Counted from the stretch's first letter, positions 16,976 through 26,582 are shown. The stretch is DNA of 64,000 nucleotides from Sphingomonas sp. JC676 (GCF_014489075.1 NZ_JACTGR010000005.1:186001-250000), one strand, 5' to 3'. Numbers and translations are program-made. Notes: generated by a model from the letters alone, not told the origin.

Positions 16976-19963
16976 TCAGAGGTCCAGGCTGGCGGTCAAC
17001 CTTGCCGAAACGGCATCGAAATTGCTCCCGGTCGTATAGCGCGCGGTCGCGCCCAGGCGCCAATTGGAAACCGCCACCTCGGTGCTCACGGAGCCATCGA
17101 AGACATCCTTGGGCGCCTGGATTCCCAGCACGGCAAACTCCGCCCCCCCCGCCGCGGGCCAGGTCATTTCGCGCCCGGCGTCCAGGCGCGAGAGCGCATG
17201 TTCCCACGCCGCCGAAACGCGGATACTGGCGGGAAGCGGCCCCCGCGCCTCCAGCTTCCCGTCCAGACCCGTTCGCCCGAGCGTCCGGCTCGAACTCTTC
17301 CGCTTCGCGAGGAGCGCGGATTCCCCACCAGCTTCCTGCAGGGAATCGAAATCGAGCTTCTGGTAGCGAACCCCGGCGAAGGGCGTGATCGTCACAGGGC
17401 CGACCGAATTGTCGATTCCCGTTTCCAATGCGAACTCGTTCGAAGTCGCGCCGGATTGGCCGGTCAGCCGCTCGGAGAAATTCGTGTCCGCATTGAACGA
17501 TACGCGCCGATCGGTGTGCATGTCGTACCATGTCCGGCTCGCCATGACGCGAAGCGTGAGCGCTCCATAATCGGCGCCCGCATAGAGGCCGACCCCCGCC
17601 TGGGTGTAGTCCAGCTTACCCGACCACCCGGTCGTGTCGGCATCACCGTACCAGCCGGCGACGCCGGCGGAGAGACCGGGGAGTAGCTGTTGGTCGGCGC
17701 CCGCGATGAAATTGCGGCCATTCGTGCGATTGCCTGCAACGTCGCCGAAGCCACGGGTTGTCGCGCGGCGGGCCCCCGCGCTTCCCCAGATGGTGCCGTT
17801 CCTTTCGCGCAGACGGTCCATCACCGCGCCATCGGCGAATGCCGCAGCGTCGGCGATTGTGGCGACCGTCGATGCATGGATGTCGCCGCTCAGCGAGGTC
17901 AGCACCGGGCGGATGCCGTCGGCAGGGAGCGTCACGAGCTCACCCAGCAGGCGCGACGTAACGGGGAGCTGCGCGGCTGCGGAAGCGGCCTGAGCCTGGT
18001 TCGGCGTAGCGGCGATCGCAACAAAGGCCTGGCGGTTGAGCACCAGTTGCACGGTGACCGCGAGCGGGCCGTAGCCGACCGATGGCGACAACAACCCGAA
18101 GGTCGGCGCATCCACCGTTCCGAATGTGCCGCTCACACCGCCTCCGGCGGTCAGGATCGTCCAGGAATCGCCCAGGCGATATCTTCCCGCCACATAGGAA
18201 AGAACCAGCCGCGAACCGTTCAGCGTGGCAGATTCCAACGTCGCTAGCTGGGTGGCGGGACCGCCACTGGCCAAGTCCGCCACATAGACTGCGCCGACGC
18301 CGAGCGTCACCGGGCCGGTGCTCGTGATCACGGTGCCAGGTGCGCCGGGACGGATCGTTCCGCCGACGGCGGTCAGGGCGCCGATGCGTCCAGTCCCTGA
18401 GAGCGCGCCGCCGTTGAGTTGGAAGGCTGCGGGTGTATCGAGCGCCTGCAGCCGCAAGCCACCACTGTCGAGGACGACCGTGCCGGCAAAGGGTTGCGCA
18501 CCGGCCAGCGTCAAGGTGCCGGCCCCGACCTTCCGCATCGTTCCATTGCCCGAGAGAATGCCCTGGAACGTACCGTTGACACTCTGATCGAAGACCAGGG
18601 TGCCGGCATTGGCGATCATGCCCTGAAGACTGGCGGTGTTGCCGATCAACGTCGCGCCGGCGATGCTGGTGCCACCCGTATAGCTGTTCGCACGGAGCAA
18701 GGTCAGCGTGCCTCCGCCGCTAACATCCAGACTTCCCGCGCCCGAGAGCGCGCCGCTGAGCGTGACGTTGAACTGGTGCGTGTCGAGCGTCGTCTGCCCC
18801 GAAAACGCGATCGCCCGCGGAACGGTGATGTCGGAAACACCGTAGAGCGTGGCTCCGGCAGCCGCGACATAGGGGTTGCCGTTGCTCGCGAAGGCGGCAT
18901 CGAGCGCCACCAGCTGGCCGTCAAGATACCGGACGAGCCGCCCGCCCGCATAGAAGTACCAGTCGCTGCCGACATTGAATGCGGAGGAATAGGTACCGAT
19001 GTCAAATATCTCCCCGCCGGCGCGGCGAAGGAATGTCTCCGTCCCGATGGTATAGGCGATCTCGCCATTTTCCGACACCGACAATATCTTCCAGCTCGCA
19101 CCGATGGTGGTGGTCACGCCGGCGGGGCTGCGCAGCATCAGGGTGCCGTTGGTCTGGCGATACGCCACCCATCCGGCATTGATCTGATAGTCTCCACCCG
19201 GGTTAAGCGCCGTATCCGTGGAGGTACGCAATACCGTCTCGGTCGTGCCATCTGAAAGTATCAGACTCGGAGAGCCCTCTCCCACCGTTCGCGAGAAAAG
19301 AAAATTTACTCCATCGGTAAGAGGATAGAAGTTACGAACCACCCCGACCGTATTCGTTATGGCACGCGCCGTAACTCCGTCAAATGTCATTATGTTGTAG
19401 TTTTTTTCCTTATTGCCACCCGACCAATAAGCAATCACTCCCTGAGGGGTAACATCAAGGTACTGATTTCCGTTATCTCCAGGCGCCATAATAACTTGCC
19501 CTGTTGAATTATTCATCAGGTATACGTTATCATATCCAGTATTATTCTCCATGTTACCGCTGAAAACCGAGTAATTTCCTTTACTAATAAGGGAGTTACT
19601 ACTATTTAAGTAAGAAACTAATTGAGGCGTCGCTCCGTTATAAGTGAACAAATCACGCATTAGCTGCGAAGCGACATCCGCAGCGAATACAGCGCCGCTG
19701 GGAGTCAAATATCCATAGGCTGGAGTATAGGGTGCGTTCGCAACAACGACCTGATCCTGGCCACTGCCAAGCCGGATACGTAGATCATTCGGGTTGCTCG
19801 TAGGTACATACAGGACACGGGAACCATCCGAAGACAGGATCCTTCCATCGACCGTCACAACGTCCTGGGTCTGCGCAAATGCGGCATTCGCACCCATGAG
19901 CGTGAGGGTCGCGACGACCGGATAGCCAAAGCGAATCAAGTGCTTCCCTCCAATAAGTGACAC
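16976..19963 (-). CDS. Autotransporter adhesin-like protein with beta-strand repeats and C-terminal barrel
   Basis: A 995-residue surface protein. A signal peptide (to about ANAAFAQ) leads into ~380 residues of repeated short beta-rich motifs reminiscent of a propeller (SSDGSRVLYVP, TPSGAVFAAD, TPQGVIAYW, SENGEIAYTI). After that come autotransporter-associated repeats (GGTLTLLRANSYTGGTSIAGATL, GAGTLTLAGAQPFAGTVVLDSGGL). The last ~260 residues are an autotransporter barrel (GTIWGSAGARR through the end, TASLDL). The 5' part, roughly 19260-19960, is visibly AT-richer than the rest of the gene and the window. A run of eight C (eight G in the coding strand) lies at 17143-17150. The gene is convergent with the lyase lipoprotein. 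Confidence 0.85.
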   Translation of the reverse strand: MSLIGGKHLIRFGYPVVATLTLMGANAAFAQTQDVVTVDGRILSSDGSRVLYVPTSNPNDLRIRLGSGQDQVVVANAPYTPAYGYLTPSGAVFAADVASQLMRDLFTYNGATPQLVSYLNSSNSLISKGNYSVFSGNMENNTGYDNVYLMNNSTGQVIMAPGDNGNQYLDVTPQGVIAYWSGGNKEKNYNIMTFDGVTARAITNTVGVVRNFYPLTDGVNFLFSRTVGEGSPSLILSDGTTETVLRTSTDTALNPGGDYQINAGWVAYRQTNGTLMLRSPAGVTTTIGASWKILSVSENGEIAYTIGTETFLRRAGGEIFDIGTYSSAFNVGSDWYFYAGGRLVRYLDGQLVALDAAFASNGNPYVAAAGATLYGVSDITVPRAIAFSGQTTLDTHQFNVTLSGALSGAGSLDVSGGGTLTLLRANSYTGGTSIAGATLIGNTASLQGMIANAGTLVFDQSVNGTFQGILSGNGTMRKVGAGTLTLAGAQPFAGTVVLDSGGLRLQALDTPAAFQLNGGALSGTGRIGALTAVGGTIRPGAPGTVITSTGPVTLGVGAVYVADLASGGPATQLATLESATLNGSRLVLSYVAGRYRLGDSWTILTAGGGVSGTFGTVDAPTFGLLSPSVGYGPLAVTVQLVLNRQAFVAIAATPNQAQAASAAAQLPVTSRLLGELVTLPADGIRPVLTSLSGDIHASTVATIADAAAFADGAVMDRLRERNGTIWGSAGARRATTRGFGDVAGNRTNGRNFIAGADQQLLPGLSAGVAGWYGDADTTGWSGKLDYTQAGVGLYAGADYGALTLRVMASRTWYDMHTDRRVSFNADTNFSERLTGQSGATSNEFALETGIDNSVGPVTITPFAGVRYQKLDFDSLQEAGGESALLAKRKSSSRTLGRTGLDGKLEARGPLPASIRVSAAWEHALSRLDAGREMTWPAAGGAEFAVLGIQAPKDVFDGSVSTEVAVSNWRLGATARYTTGSNFDAVSARLTASLDL

Positions 19964-20174
19964 ACGCTATATCGAGGAAATTTCCGACGGTCCGCAGGAA
20001 ATTACTTTGCGATGAGCGGCTCCGGGCCGACGAGGAGTCGTTCGGCCGGCGATCGTTTCGCTACCGTCCGGCCGGGTAGTTCCAGCGGTGCCGGCATTAC
20101 CGCAAATCGGGCGCGCGACAAGTTGCGACAATATTTCGATGGAACTCGTTGCGTTCCCAAACCATCTAGCCGGA

Positions 20175-21650
20175 ATGATCAGACGCCCCCTCGCCTTGAT
20201 CCTGGCGGTCGCGCTGCCGCTTTCGGCTTGCGCAGTCGGCCCAGACTATCGCCCCCTCGCGCCCGCCGAACTCGGTGTACCCGATGCCTATTCGGTCCCC
20301 GCAGACCAGAAGGCGCGCGAGGACCTGACCAAATGGTGGACCCGGTTCGACGATCCGATGCTGGCGTCGCTGGTCGAGCGGGCCCAGGCGAGCAATCTCG
20401 ATGTGGCTCAGGCGGTCACCCGGCTGCGCCAGGCGCGCGAATCGCTGATCCAGTCGCGCGCGTCGCTGTTTCCCGGCGTGAGCGCCTCGGGCGGCATATC
20501 GCGCAGCGAGCCGCTCAAGGGCGGCACGACCACGACGACGCTTCCCGACGGCAGCGTCACCTCCTTCTCGCAGGGCGGGAACACCAGCTTCTCGCTCGGC
20601 CTGGACGTGAATTACCAGGCGGACATCTTCGGTGGCGTGCGGCGCGGGGTCGAATCGGCGCGCGCCAGCTACGCGGCGAGCGGCTTCGACTATGCATCGG
20701 TGCTGATCTCGGTCGAGGCGGAGACCGCGCGCAACTATGTGCTGGCGCGGCTCGCCCAGGCGCAGCTCGCCAATGCGCGCGACAGCCTCGGCATCCAGGA
20801 CGACAATCTCCAGATCGCCGAGTGGCGGCTCCAGGCGGGGCTGGTCACCTCGATCGACGCCGAACAGGCCCGCGCCCAGCGCGCGCAGACCGCGGCGACG
20901 ATACCGACGCTGGAGGCCAACTATAACGGCTATGTCTCGCGCCTCGGTGTGCTGACCGGCCAGGCGCCCGGCGCGCTCAAGGCGGAGATCGAGGCGGTCA
21001 AGCCGATCCCGCGCGGCCCCGCCCAGGTCGCCGCCGGCATCCCTACCGACGCCTTGCGCCAGCGCCCCGACATCCGTGCCGCCGAGCGCAATCTGGCTTC
21101 CGCCACCGCGCAGATCGGCGTTGCCACCGCGCAGCTCTATCCGTCGTTCGCGATCGGCGGCAGCATCGATGCCGGCAGCAGCGCGCTGAGCTCGCTGTTC
21201 GACGTCATCACCGGCCGCCTGTTCGCCAATGTCGCGCAGACGATCTTCGACGCCGGGCGCAACCGCAGCCAGGTCCGATCGGCCAAGGCCGCGGCGGACG
21301 GCGCGTTCCTTGCCTACAAGTCGACCGTGCTGACCTCGCTCGAGGATATCGAGAACGCGATCATCGCGCTCCAGTCGGCGCAGCAGCGCGAGACCCAGTT
21401 CCGCATAGCGCTCGACGCATCGAACAACCAGGCGATCCTGGCGCGGCTGCAATATCGGTCGGGCCTGACCGACTTCACCGACCTTAACCAGGCCGAGAAC
21501 AGCCTGTTGTCGGCGAAGAACGGCCTCAGTCAGGCCCAGTCCGACCAGGCGACCGCGCTCGTCCAGCTCTATCTGTCGCTCGGCGGCGGATGGGACAGCA
21601 GCACCACACCCGAGGCACCCAGCGCAGGCAGCACCGCGAATGGCAACTGA
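20175..21650 (+). CDS. Outer membrane efflux lipoprotein, NodT family
   Basis: A 491-residue outer membrane factor of the TolC/NodT type. The lipobox LPLSAC is near residue 17, followed by AVGPDYRPL, the standard start of NodT lipoproteins. Two OEP repeats of long coiled helices follow (ARESLIQSRASLFPGVSASGGIS ... and AQTIFDAGRNRSQV ...). It forms the trimeric channel of a tripartite exporter with the next three genes; its stop overlaps the adaptor's start. ATG 20175 was chosen because it puts the lipoprotein signal at the terminus; the upstream ribosome-binding site is weak. Confidence 0.92.
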   Translation: MIRRPLALILAVALPLSACAVGPDYRPLAPAELGVPDAYSVPADQKAREDLTKWWTRFDDPMLASLVERAQASNLDVAQAVTRLRQARESLIQSRASLFPGVSASGGISRSEPLKGGTTTTTLPDGSVTSFSQGGNTSFSLGLDVNYQADIFGGVRRGVESARASYAASGFDYASVLISVEAETARNYVLARLAQAQLANARDSLGIQDDNLQIAEWRLQAGLVTSIDAEQARAQRAQTAATIPTLEANYNGYVSRLGVLTGQAPGALKAEIEAVKPIPRGPAQVAAGIPTDALRQRPDIRAAERNLASATAQIGVATAQLYPSFAIGGSIDAGSSALSSLFDVITGRLFANVAQTIFDAGRNRSQVRSAKAAADGAFLAYKSTVLTSLEDIENAIIALQSAQQRETQFRIALDASNNQAILARLQYRSGLTDFTDLNQAENSLLSAKNGLSQAQSDQATALVQLYLSLGGGWDSSTTPEAPSAGSTANGN

Positions 21651-23073
21651 TCCGAACCAGAATCTGAGCGACTTCCTGGGCACGCCACCGCGTCCCTGGT
21701 GGCGGCGCTATCTGAAATGGGCGCTGATCGGAATCGGCGTGGTGCTGCTCGCACTGCTCGGCTGGCATTTCCTGGGGAGCAGCGCCGCGGTGCGCTACGC
21801 GACCGACGACGTCCAGCGCGGCAATTTGACCGTCACCGTTTCCGCGACCGGCAAACTCGCGCCGACCAACCAGGTGACTGTCGGTTCGCAATTGTCGGGG
21901 CAGGTCATCAAGGTGCTGGTCGATGTCAACGACCGCGTCACCGCCGGCCAGACCCTGGCGCTGATCGACCCCTCCCAGTTCGACGATCAGGTCAAGCAGG
22001 CACAGGCGGCGCTCGCCGCCGATGTCGCGGCCGTGGGCCAGGCGCAGGCGACGCTGCAGCAGAACAACGCCACACTGGCACGCTATCAGCAGGTCAGCAG
22101 GCTTTCCGGCGGCAAGGTGCCGGCCAAGACCGAGATGGACGTCGCGATCGGGGATCGCAACCGTGCGCTGGCCAATCTTAACGCGGCCAATGCCAATGTC
22201 GTCTCGGCGCGCGCCCAGCTGTCGTCGGCGCAGACGCAGCGTACGCGGGCCGTGATCCGGTCGCCGGTAACCGGCGTGATCCTGGCGCGTCAGATCGACC
22301 CCGGCCAGACGGTCGCCGCCTCGTTCAACACGCCGACCTTGTTCGTGATCGCGCAGGATCTGTCGCAGATGAAGCTAGAGGTGGCGATCGACGAAGCCGA
22401 TGTCGGCCAGGTCAAGCAGGGGCAGGACGCGACCTTCACCGTCGATGCATTTCCAGGCAAGACCTTCCCGGCGAAGATCACCCGCGTCGAGGTCGGCTCC
22501 AATCTGTCGGTGCAGGACGCCAGCTCGGCCACGTCGACCGCGAGCACGACTGCGAACCAGGTCGTGTCCTACGCCGCCGACCTGTCGGTCTCCAATGCGA
22601 ACGAGCAATTGCGCCCCGGCATGACGGCGACCGCCGACATCGTGACGATGTCGCGCCAGAACGTGCTGCTGGTGCCCAATGCAGCGCTGCGCTTCACGCC
22701 TGCGGCCGCCGGCGGCAGCCAGGCGAGCGGCGCCCAGGGCGGCATCGCCGGGGCGCTGGTGCCCACGCGCCGCCGCGGCGGTGGCGGTGGCGCGGCCAAG
22801 TCCGCGACGATGAGCAAGGGCGCCGAACAGACCGTCTATATCCTGGGCGCCGACGGCAAGCCGCAGGCGGTACAGGTCACGACGGGCGACACCGACGGCA
22901 CTGTCACCGAGGTGACCGGCGGCCAGCTCAAGCCCGGCGACAAGGTAATCACCGGACAGCTCGCGACCGGCAGCAGCAGCGGCCAACGCCGTCAGCGCCG
23001 CCAGGGCGCCGGTGCCGGAGGCCAAGGCGGTGCGGGCGGCGCGGCCGGCGGAGGCCAGCGTGGCGGACAATGA
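21640..23073 (+). CDS. macA: MacA-like periplasmic adaptor (membrane fusion protein)
   Basis: A 477-residue adaptor: short cytoplasmic N-terminus, one membrane helix (WALIGIGVVLLALLGWHFLG), then barrel-sandwich/lipoyl halves (TVTVSATGKLAPTNQVTVGSQLSGQVIKV ... IRSPVTGVIL), an alpha-hairpin between them, and beta-barrel and membrane-proximal domains. The C-terminus carries Arg/Gly-rich low-complexity stretches (RRRGGGGGAAK, and a Gln-Arg-Gly tail of ~30 residues) not typical of E. coli MacA. It links the ATPase/permease to the outer membrane factor. The start overlaps the end of the upstream gene by 11 bp. Confidence 0.9.
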   Translation: MATDPNQNLSDFLGTPPRPWWRRYLKWALIGIGVVLLALLGWHFLGSSAAVRYATDDVQRGNLTVTVSATGKLAPTNQVTVGSQLSGQVIKVLVDVNDRVTAGQTLALIDPSQFDDQVKQAQAALAADVAAVGQAQATLQQNNATLARYQQVSRLSGGKVPAKTEMDVAIGDRNRALANLNAANANVVSARAQLSSAQTQRTRAVIRSPVTGVILARQIDPGQTVAASFNTPTLFVIAQDLSQMKLEVAIDEADVGQVKQGQDATFTVDAFPGKTFPAKITRVEVGSNLSVQDASSATSTASTTANQVVSYAADLSVSNANEQLRPGMTATADIVTMSRQNVLLVPNAALRFTPAAAGGSQASGAQGGIAGALVPTRRRGGGGGAAKSATMSKGAEQTVYILGADGKPQAVQVTTGDTDGTVTEVTGGQLKPGDKVITGQLATGSSSGQRRQRRQGAGAGGQGGAGGAAGGGQRGGQ

Positions 23074-23782
23074 CGCCCCGCTGATCCGCCTGCGCGGCGT
23101 CACCAAGGTCTATGGCGAAGGCGCGACGGCGTTCCAGGCGCTGAAGGGCATCGACCTCGACATCCAGGCCGGCGATTTCGTCGCCGTCATGGGGCCGTCG
23201 GGGTCGGGCAAGTCGACGACGATGAACATCCTCGGCTGCCTCGACGTGCCTTCGGCCGGCCAGTTTCTGTTCAAGGGCTTCCATGTCGAGGCGCTCGAGC
23301 GTGACCAACGCGCGCTGCTCCGCCGCAAATATCTCGGCTTCGTGTTCCAGGGCTTCAACCTCCTCGCCCGCACCAGTGCGCTCGAGAATGTCGAGCTGCC
23401 CTTGCTCTATCGCGGCGATCCCAAGGCGCAGCGCCGCGAGATGGCGATGAACGCGCTCGACAAGGTTGGCCTCAAGCAATGGTGGGATCACACACCCGCC
23501 GAACTGTCGGGCGGCCAGCAGCAGCGCGTCGCGATCGCCCGCGCGATCGTCACCAATCCCGACGTGCTACTCGCGGACGAGCCGACCGGAAATCTCGATT
23601 CCGAACGCTCGATCGAGATCATGCAGCTGCTCACCGATCTCAACCAGACGAGCAACATCACCGTGCTGATGGTTACCCATGAGCCCGACATGGCCGCGTT
23701 CGCGCGTACTATCGTCCATTTCAAGGACGGGCTGGTCGAGCGGGTCGAGAACAAGCACCACCAGGGCGAGGCAGTGGCCTAG
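23060..23782 (+). CDS. MacB-like ABC transporter ATPase
   Basis: A 240-residue ATPase of the LolD/MacB group. Walker A GPSGSGKST, Q-loop FVFQGFNLLA, signature LSGGQQQRVAIARAI, Walker B VLLADEPTGNLD and the H-loop VTHEPDMAA are all intact. The start is taken as GTG 23060, with GGAGG five bases upstream and only a 14-bp overlap with macA; an ATG at 23012 would give a 16-residue extension with no ribosome-binding site. In E. coli MacB the ATPase and permease are one chain; here they are two adjacent genes. Confidence 0.92.
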   Translation: MADNDAPLIRLRGVTKVYGEGATAFQALKGIDLDIQAGDFVAVMGPSGSGKSTTMNILGCLDVPSAGQFLFKGFHVEALERDQRALLRRKYLGFVFQGFNLLARTSALENVELPLLYRGDPKAQRREMAMNALDKVGLKQWWDHTPAELSGGQQQRVAIARAIVTNPDVLLADEPTGNLDSERSIEIMQLLTDLNQTSNITVLMVTHEPDMAAFARTIVHFKDGLVERVENKHHQGEAVA

Positions 23783-24991
23783 ATGTTCGGCACCACCTTC
23801 GTCCTCGCCGTGCGGTCGATCATGCGGCACAAGCTGCGCTCGATCCTGACCGCTTTGGGCATCATCATCGGCGTCGCAGCGGTCGTCACCATGGTCACGC
23901 TCGGCAAGGCGACCACCGCCGCCGTCCAGAAACAGATCTCCGCGCTCGGCACCAACATCCTCCAGATCCGTCCTGGCCAGGGCTTCGGCCGCGGCGGCGG
24001 CGGACCGCGTCCGCCCGATTTCAAGCCGGCGGACGTCGACGCGATTCGCGACCAGGTTGCCGGCGTCACCGCCGTCGCGCCCCAGGCGCAGACCACCGCC
24101 ACCGTGATCTTCAACGGCGCCAACTGGTCGACGACGATCAACGGCACCACCAACGCCTATTTCAGCGTCCAGCCCTGGCCGCTGGTCGAGGGCCGCTACT
24201 GGAACCGCGCCGAGGAACAGGCCGGCAAGGGCGTCTGCATCATCGGCAGCACGATCCGCACCAACCTGTTCCGCGGCGGCAGCGCGGTGGGTGATCGCCT
24301 GCGCGTCAACGGCATCTCGTGCGACGTGATCGGCGTGCTCTCGACGCGCGGCCAGGCCGGGTTCGGCGGCGACCAGGACGATGTCGTCATCATGCCGATC
24401 AAGCAGGTCCAGCGCCGCTTCACCGGCAACCCCGACGTCCGCCTGATGCTGGTCGGCACCGATCCCGCCTATAACAGCGCGCAGATCCAGGCTTCGATCA
24501 CCGATCTGCTGCGCGAACGCCGCAACATCACCGGCGGCAAGGACGACGACTTCAACATCTTCGACACCGCCCAGATCAGCGCGACGCTGACCGGCACGAC
24601 GACATTGCTCACCCAGATCGTCGCCGCGGTGGCCGGCATCAGCCTGGTTGTCGGCGGCATCGGCATCATGAACATCATGCTGGTGTCCGTCACCGAGCGT
24701 ACCCGTGAGATCGGCATCCGCCTGGCGATCGGCGCGGTGGCGAGCGAGGTGCTGATGCAGTTCCTGGTCGAGGCGGTGGTGCTGTCGATGCTGGGCGGGG
24801 TGATCGGGCTATTGCTCGCGCAGCTGGCCGTCGCGCTGATGTCCTATCTCGGCAGCCTGCCCTTCCTGTTCGACATCCAGATCAACACGATCGCCTTCCT
24901 GATCTCGGCGGTGATCGGCATCGTCTTCGGCTATTTCCCCGCCCGGCGCGCCGCCAGTCTCAACCCGATCGACGCACTCCGGCACGAATAA
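23783..24991 (+). CDS. MacB-like ABC transporter permease (FtsX fold)
   Basis: A 402-residue permease with one N-terminal membrane helix (LRSILTALGIIIGVAAVVTMVTLG), a MacB-type periplasmic core domain, and three C-terminal helices with the FtsX signature GGIGIMNIMLVSVTERTREIG. It begins right after the ATPase stop. The four-gene set would export a substrate (macrolide, peptide, lipid or siderophore-like) from the periplasm through the outer membrane. Nothing in the sequence identifies the cargo, and there is no adjacent regulator. Confidence 0.92.
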   Translation: MFGTTFVLAVRSIMRHKLRSILTALGIIIGVAAVVTMVTLGKATTAAVQKQISALGTNILQIRPGQGFGRGGGGPRPPDFKPADVDAIRDQVAGVTAVAPQAQTTATVIFNGANWSTTINGTTNAYFSVQPWPLVEGRYWNRAEEQAGKGVCIIGSTIRTNLFRGGSAVGDRLRVNGISCDVIGVLSTRGQAGFGGDQDDVVIMPIKQVQRRFTGNPDVRLMLVGTDPAYNSAQIQASITDLLRERRNITGGKDDDFNIFDTAQISATLTGTTTLLTQIVAAVAGISLVVGGIGIMNIMLVSVTERTREIGIRLAIGAVASEVLMQFLVEAVVLSMLGGVIGLLLAQLAVALMSYLGSLPFLFDIQINTIAFLISAVIGIVFGYFPARRAASLNPIDALRHE

Positions 24992-25027
24992 GATAAATTC
25001 CTCCCCGAGCTTGTCTCGGGGAGGAAT
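24991..25027. terminator. Hairpin terminator between convergent genes
   Basis: A 13-bp perfect stem (ATTCCTCCCCGAG, 24997-25009, with 25015-25027) and a 5-base loop. On the minus strand it is followed by TTTATCTTA, so it best serves the MobA-like gene ending at 25030, but it lies just past the permease stop and may work in both directions. Confidence 0.7.
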
Positions 25028-25029
25028 GT

Positions 25030-25623
25030 TCACTTGCCGTCGGCCTCCAGACCATAGAGCTCGCGCAAATTGGCGAGATCCTCGCGGGTGTCGATATCGA
25101 CCAGCTCGGCGGGGCTGGCGACGACATGGTGGCCGCGCTTGATCAGTTGCCGCGCACCTTCGTCGCCTTCGAGGTCGAGCAGGTCGTCGAACAGGTCGCG
25201 CCCGAACAGCGCCGGCGGCATCGGGCTGATGCCGTCGCTCGACGCTACGATCGTCGCAGGGCCGTCCGCCCGGTCGAACATCCGGTAGATGTGCGTCGCC
25301 GTCACGCGCGGCATGTCGGCGAGCGCGACAAGTACCGCCTGGGCGCCGGCTTTCTTCGCCGCCGCCACGCCGAAGCACAGCGAGCGCGCCTGGCCGAGCG
25401 AGGGATCGGGATTCTCGACCAGCTGATAGCCGAGCCCGGCGAAATCGAGTCTTGTGTCCGACACGACCGCGATCCGCATCATGAAGGGCACGCGGGCGAG
25501 CGCGGTGACGGCATGGAAGGCAAGCGGCTTGTTGAGGAACGGCTCGCTCAGCTTGTCGCCGTCGAAGCGTTGCGAGCACCCCGCCGCGAGCAGCACCAGC
25601 GCAACCCGCTCGGGCTCAAGCAT
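25030..25623 (-). CDS. MobA-like nucleotidyltransferase (molybdopterin cytidylyl/guanylyltransferase type)
   Basis: A 197-residue protein of the MobA/MocA NTP-transferase fold. The nucleotide-binding motif is VLLAAGCSQRFDGDKL (consensus LAAGxSxRxGxxK); LVALADMPRVTATHIYRMF carries the second metal-binding Asp. MocA adds CMP to molybdopterin for xanthine dehydrogenase-family enzymes, and the adjacent xdhC-like gene supports that reading. AAGGAG precedes the ATG. The start overlaps the xdhC stop by 8 bp. No molybdoenzyme subunits are in the window. Confidence 0.87.
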   Translation of the reverse strand: MLEPERVALVLLAAGCSQRFDGDKLSEPFLNKPLAFHAVTALARVPFMMRIAVVSDTRLDFAGLGYQLVENPDPSLGQARSLCFGVAAAKKAGAQAVLVALADMPRVTATHIYRMFDRADGPATIVASSDGISPMPPALFGRDLFDDLLDLEGDEGARQLIKRGHHVVASPAELVDIDTREDLANLRELYGLEADGK

Positions 25624-26527
25624 GGAGGCTCCTTATCATGGCGGCGGCGATCGAAAGCGCGATCTCGGAGGGGCCGATCGCGCCGATATCGATTCCCGCC
25701 GGCCCCTCGATACGAGCGAGATCCTCGGCTCCGATGCCCGCCGCCGAGAGCCGTTCGAGCCGCGCGGCATGGCTTTTCCGCGATCCCAGTGCCGCAACAT
25801 AGCCGGTCGGCGCACGGAGCGCGGCGACCAGCGCGGCATCGTCGATCTTGGGATCGTGGCTGAGCGTGACCACCGCGGTCGCGGGGTCGGGTGCCAATGC
25901 GGTCACGGCTTCGTCGGGCCAGCGGTCGTCCAGGGTCACGCCGGGAAAACGCTCGGCGGTCAGAAATCTCCCGCGCGGATCGATAACGACGGTCGAAATG
26001 CCCAGTTCGCGCGCCAGACCGGCGAGCGCCTGGGCGATCTGCACCGCACCGACGATGATCAGCCGGCGCGGCGGATCGTAGCGATTGACGAAGGCGCCCT
26101 CACTGGCACCGAGCAACGAAAGGCCGGTCCGGAGATCGGTCGCGACATCCAGCGAATGTCCCGCTGCCCGCGCGGCATCGACCGCATCGAACAGTTCGGG
26201 CGCGAAGCCGTCCGGCCCGACCGGCTGCACGAGCACGGCGATCTGCCCGCCGCAGGGAAGCCCCACTTCCCACGCCGCCGCATCGGCGACGCCGTAGTTT
26301 TTCACGACCGCCGGCGCGCCCGCGATCACCTGCGCGGCGGCTTCGAGGATATCGCTCTCGACGCATCCGCCCGAGACCGAACCTTCCAGCCGGCCATCCT
26401 CGTGGACCAGCATATGGCTGCCGCGCGGGCGCGGCGCCGACCCCCAGGTCGACACCACCGTCGCCAGCGCCATCCGCGCGCCCTTCCAGGCGCGGGCGGC
26501 CGCAAGCACGCTGTCATTTTCCGCCAT
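25616..26527 (-). CDS. XdhC family protein (molybdenum cofactor insertion/sulfuration)
   Basis: A 303-residue protein: an N-terminal XdhC/CoxI domain (LATVVSTWGSAPRPRGSHMLV and the conserved SGGCVES) and a C-terminal Rossmann XdhC_C domain (LIIVGAVQIAQALAGLAREL ... VVIDPRG). XdhC binds Mo-molybdopterin, mediates its sulfuration and delivers it to xanthine dehydrogenase-type enzymes. ATG 26527 was chosen (GAGG at good spacing); a GTG directly in front is less likely. It is coupled to the downstream MobA-like gene. Confidence 0.9.
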   Translation of the reverse strand: MAENDSVLAAARAWKGARMALATVVSTWGSAPRPRGSHMLVHEDGRLEGSVSGGCVESDILEAAAQVIAGAPAVVKNYGVADAAAWEVGLPCGGQIAVLVQPVGPDGFAPELFDAVDAARAAGHSLDVATDLRTGLSLLGASEGAFVNRYDPPRRLIIVGAVQIAQALAGLARELGISTVVIDPRGRFLTAERFPGVTLDDRWPDEAVTALAPDPATAVVTLSHDPKIDDAALVAALRAPTGYVAALGSRKSHAARLERLSAAGIGAEDLARIEGPAGIDIGAIGPSEIALSIAAAMIRSLHA

Positions 26528-26582
26528 CACGCCTCGCTACCGTCATATCCGCCGCCTAACCCCCTAGCGAAAGGAGAGTTTC

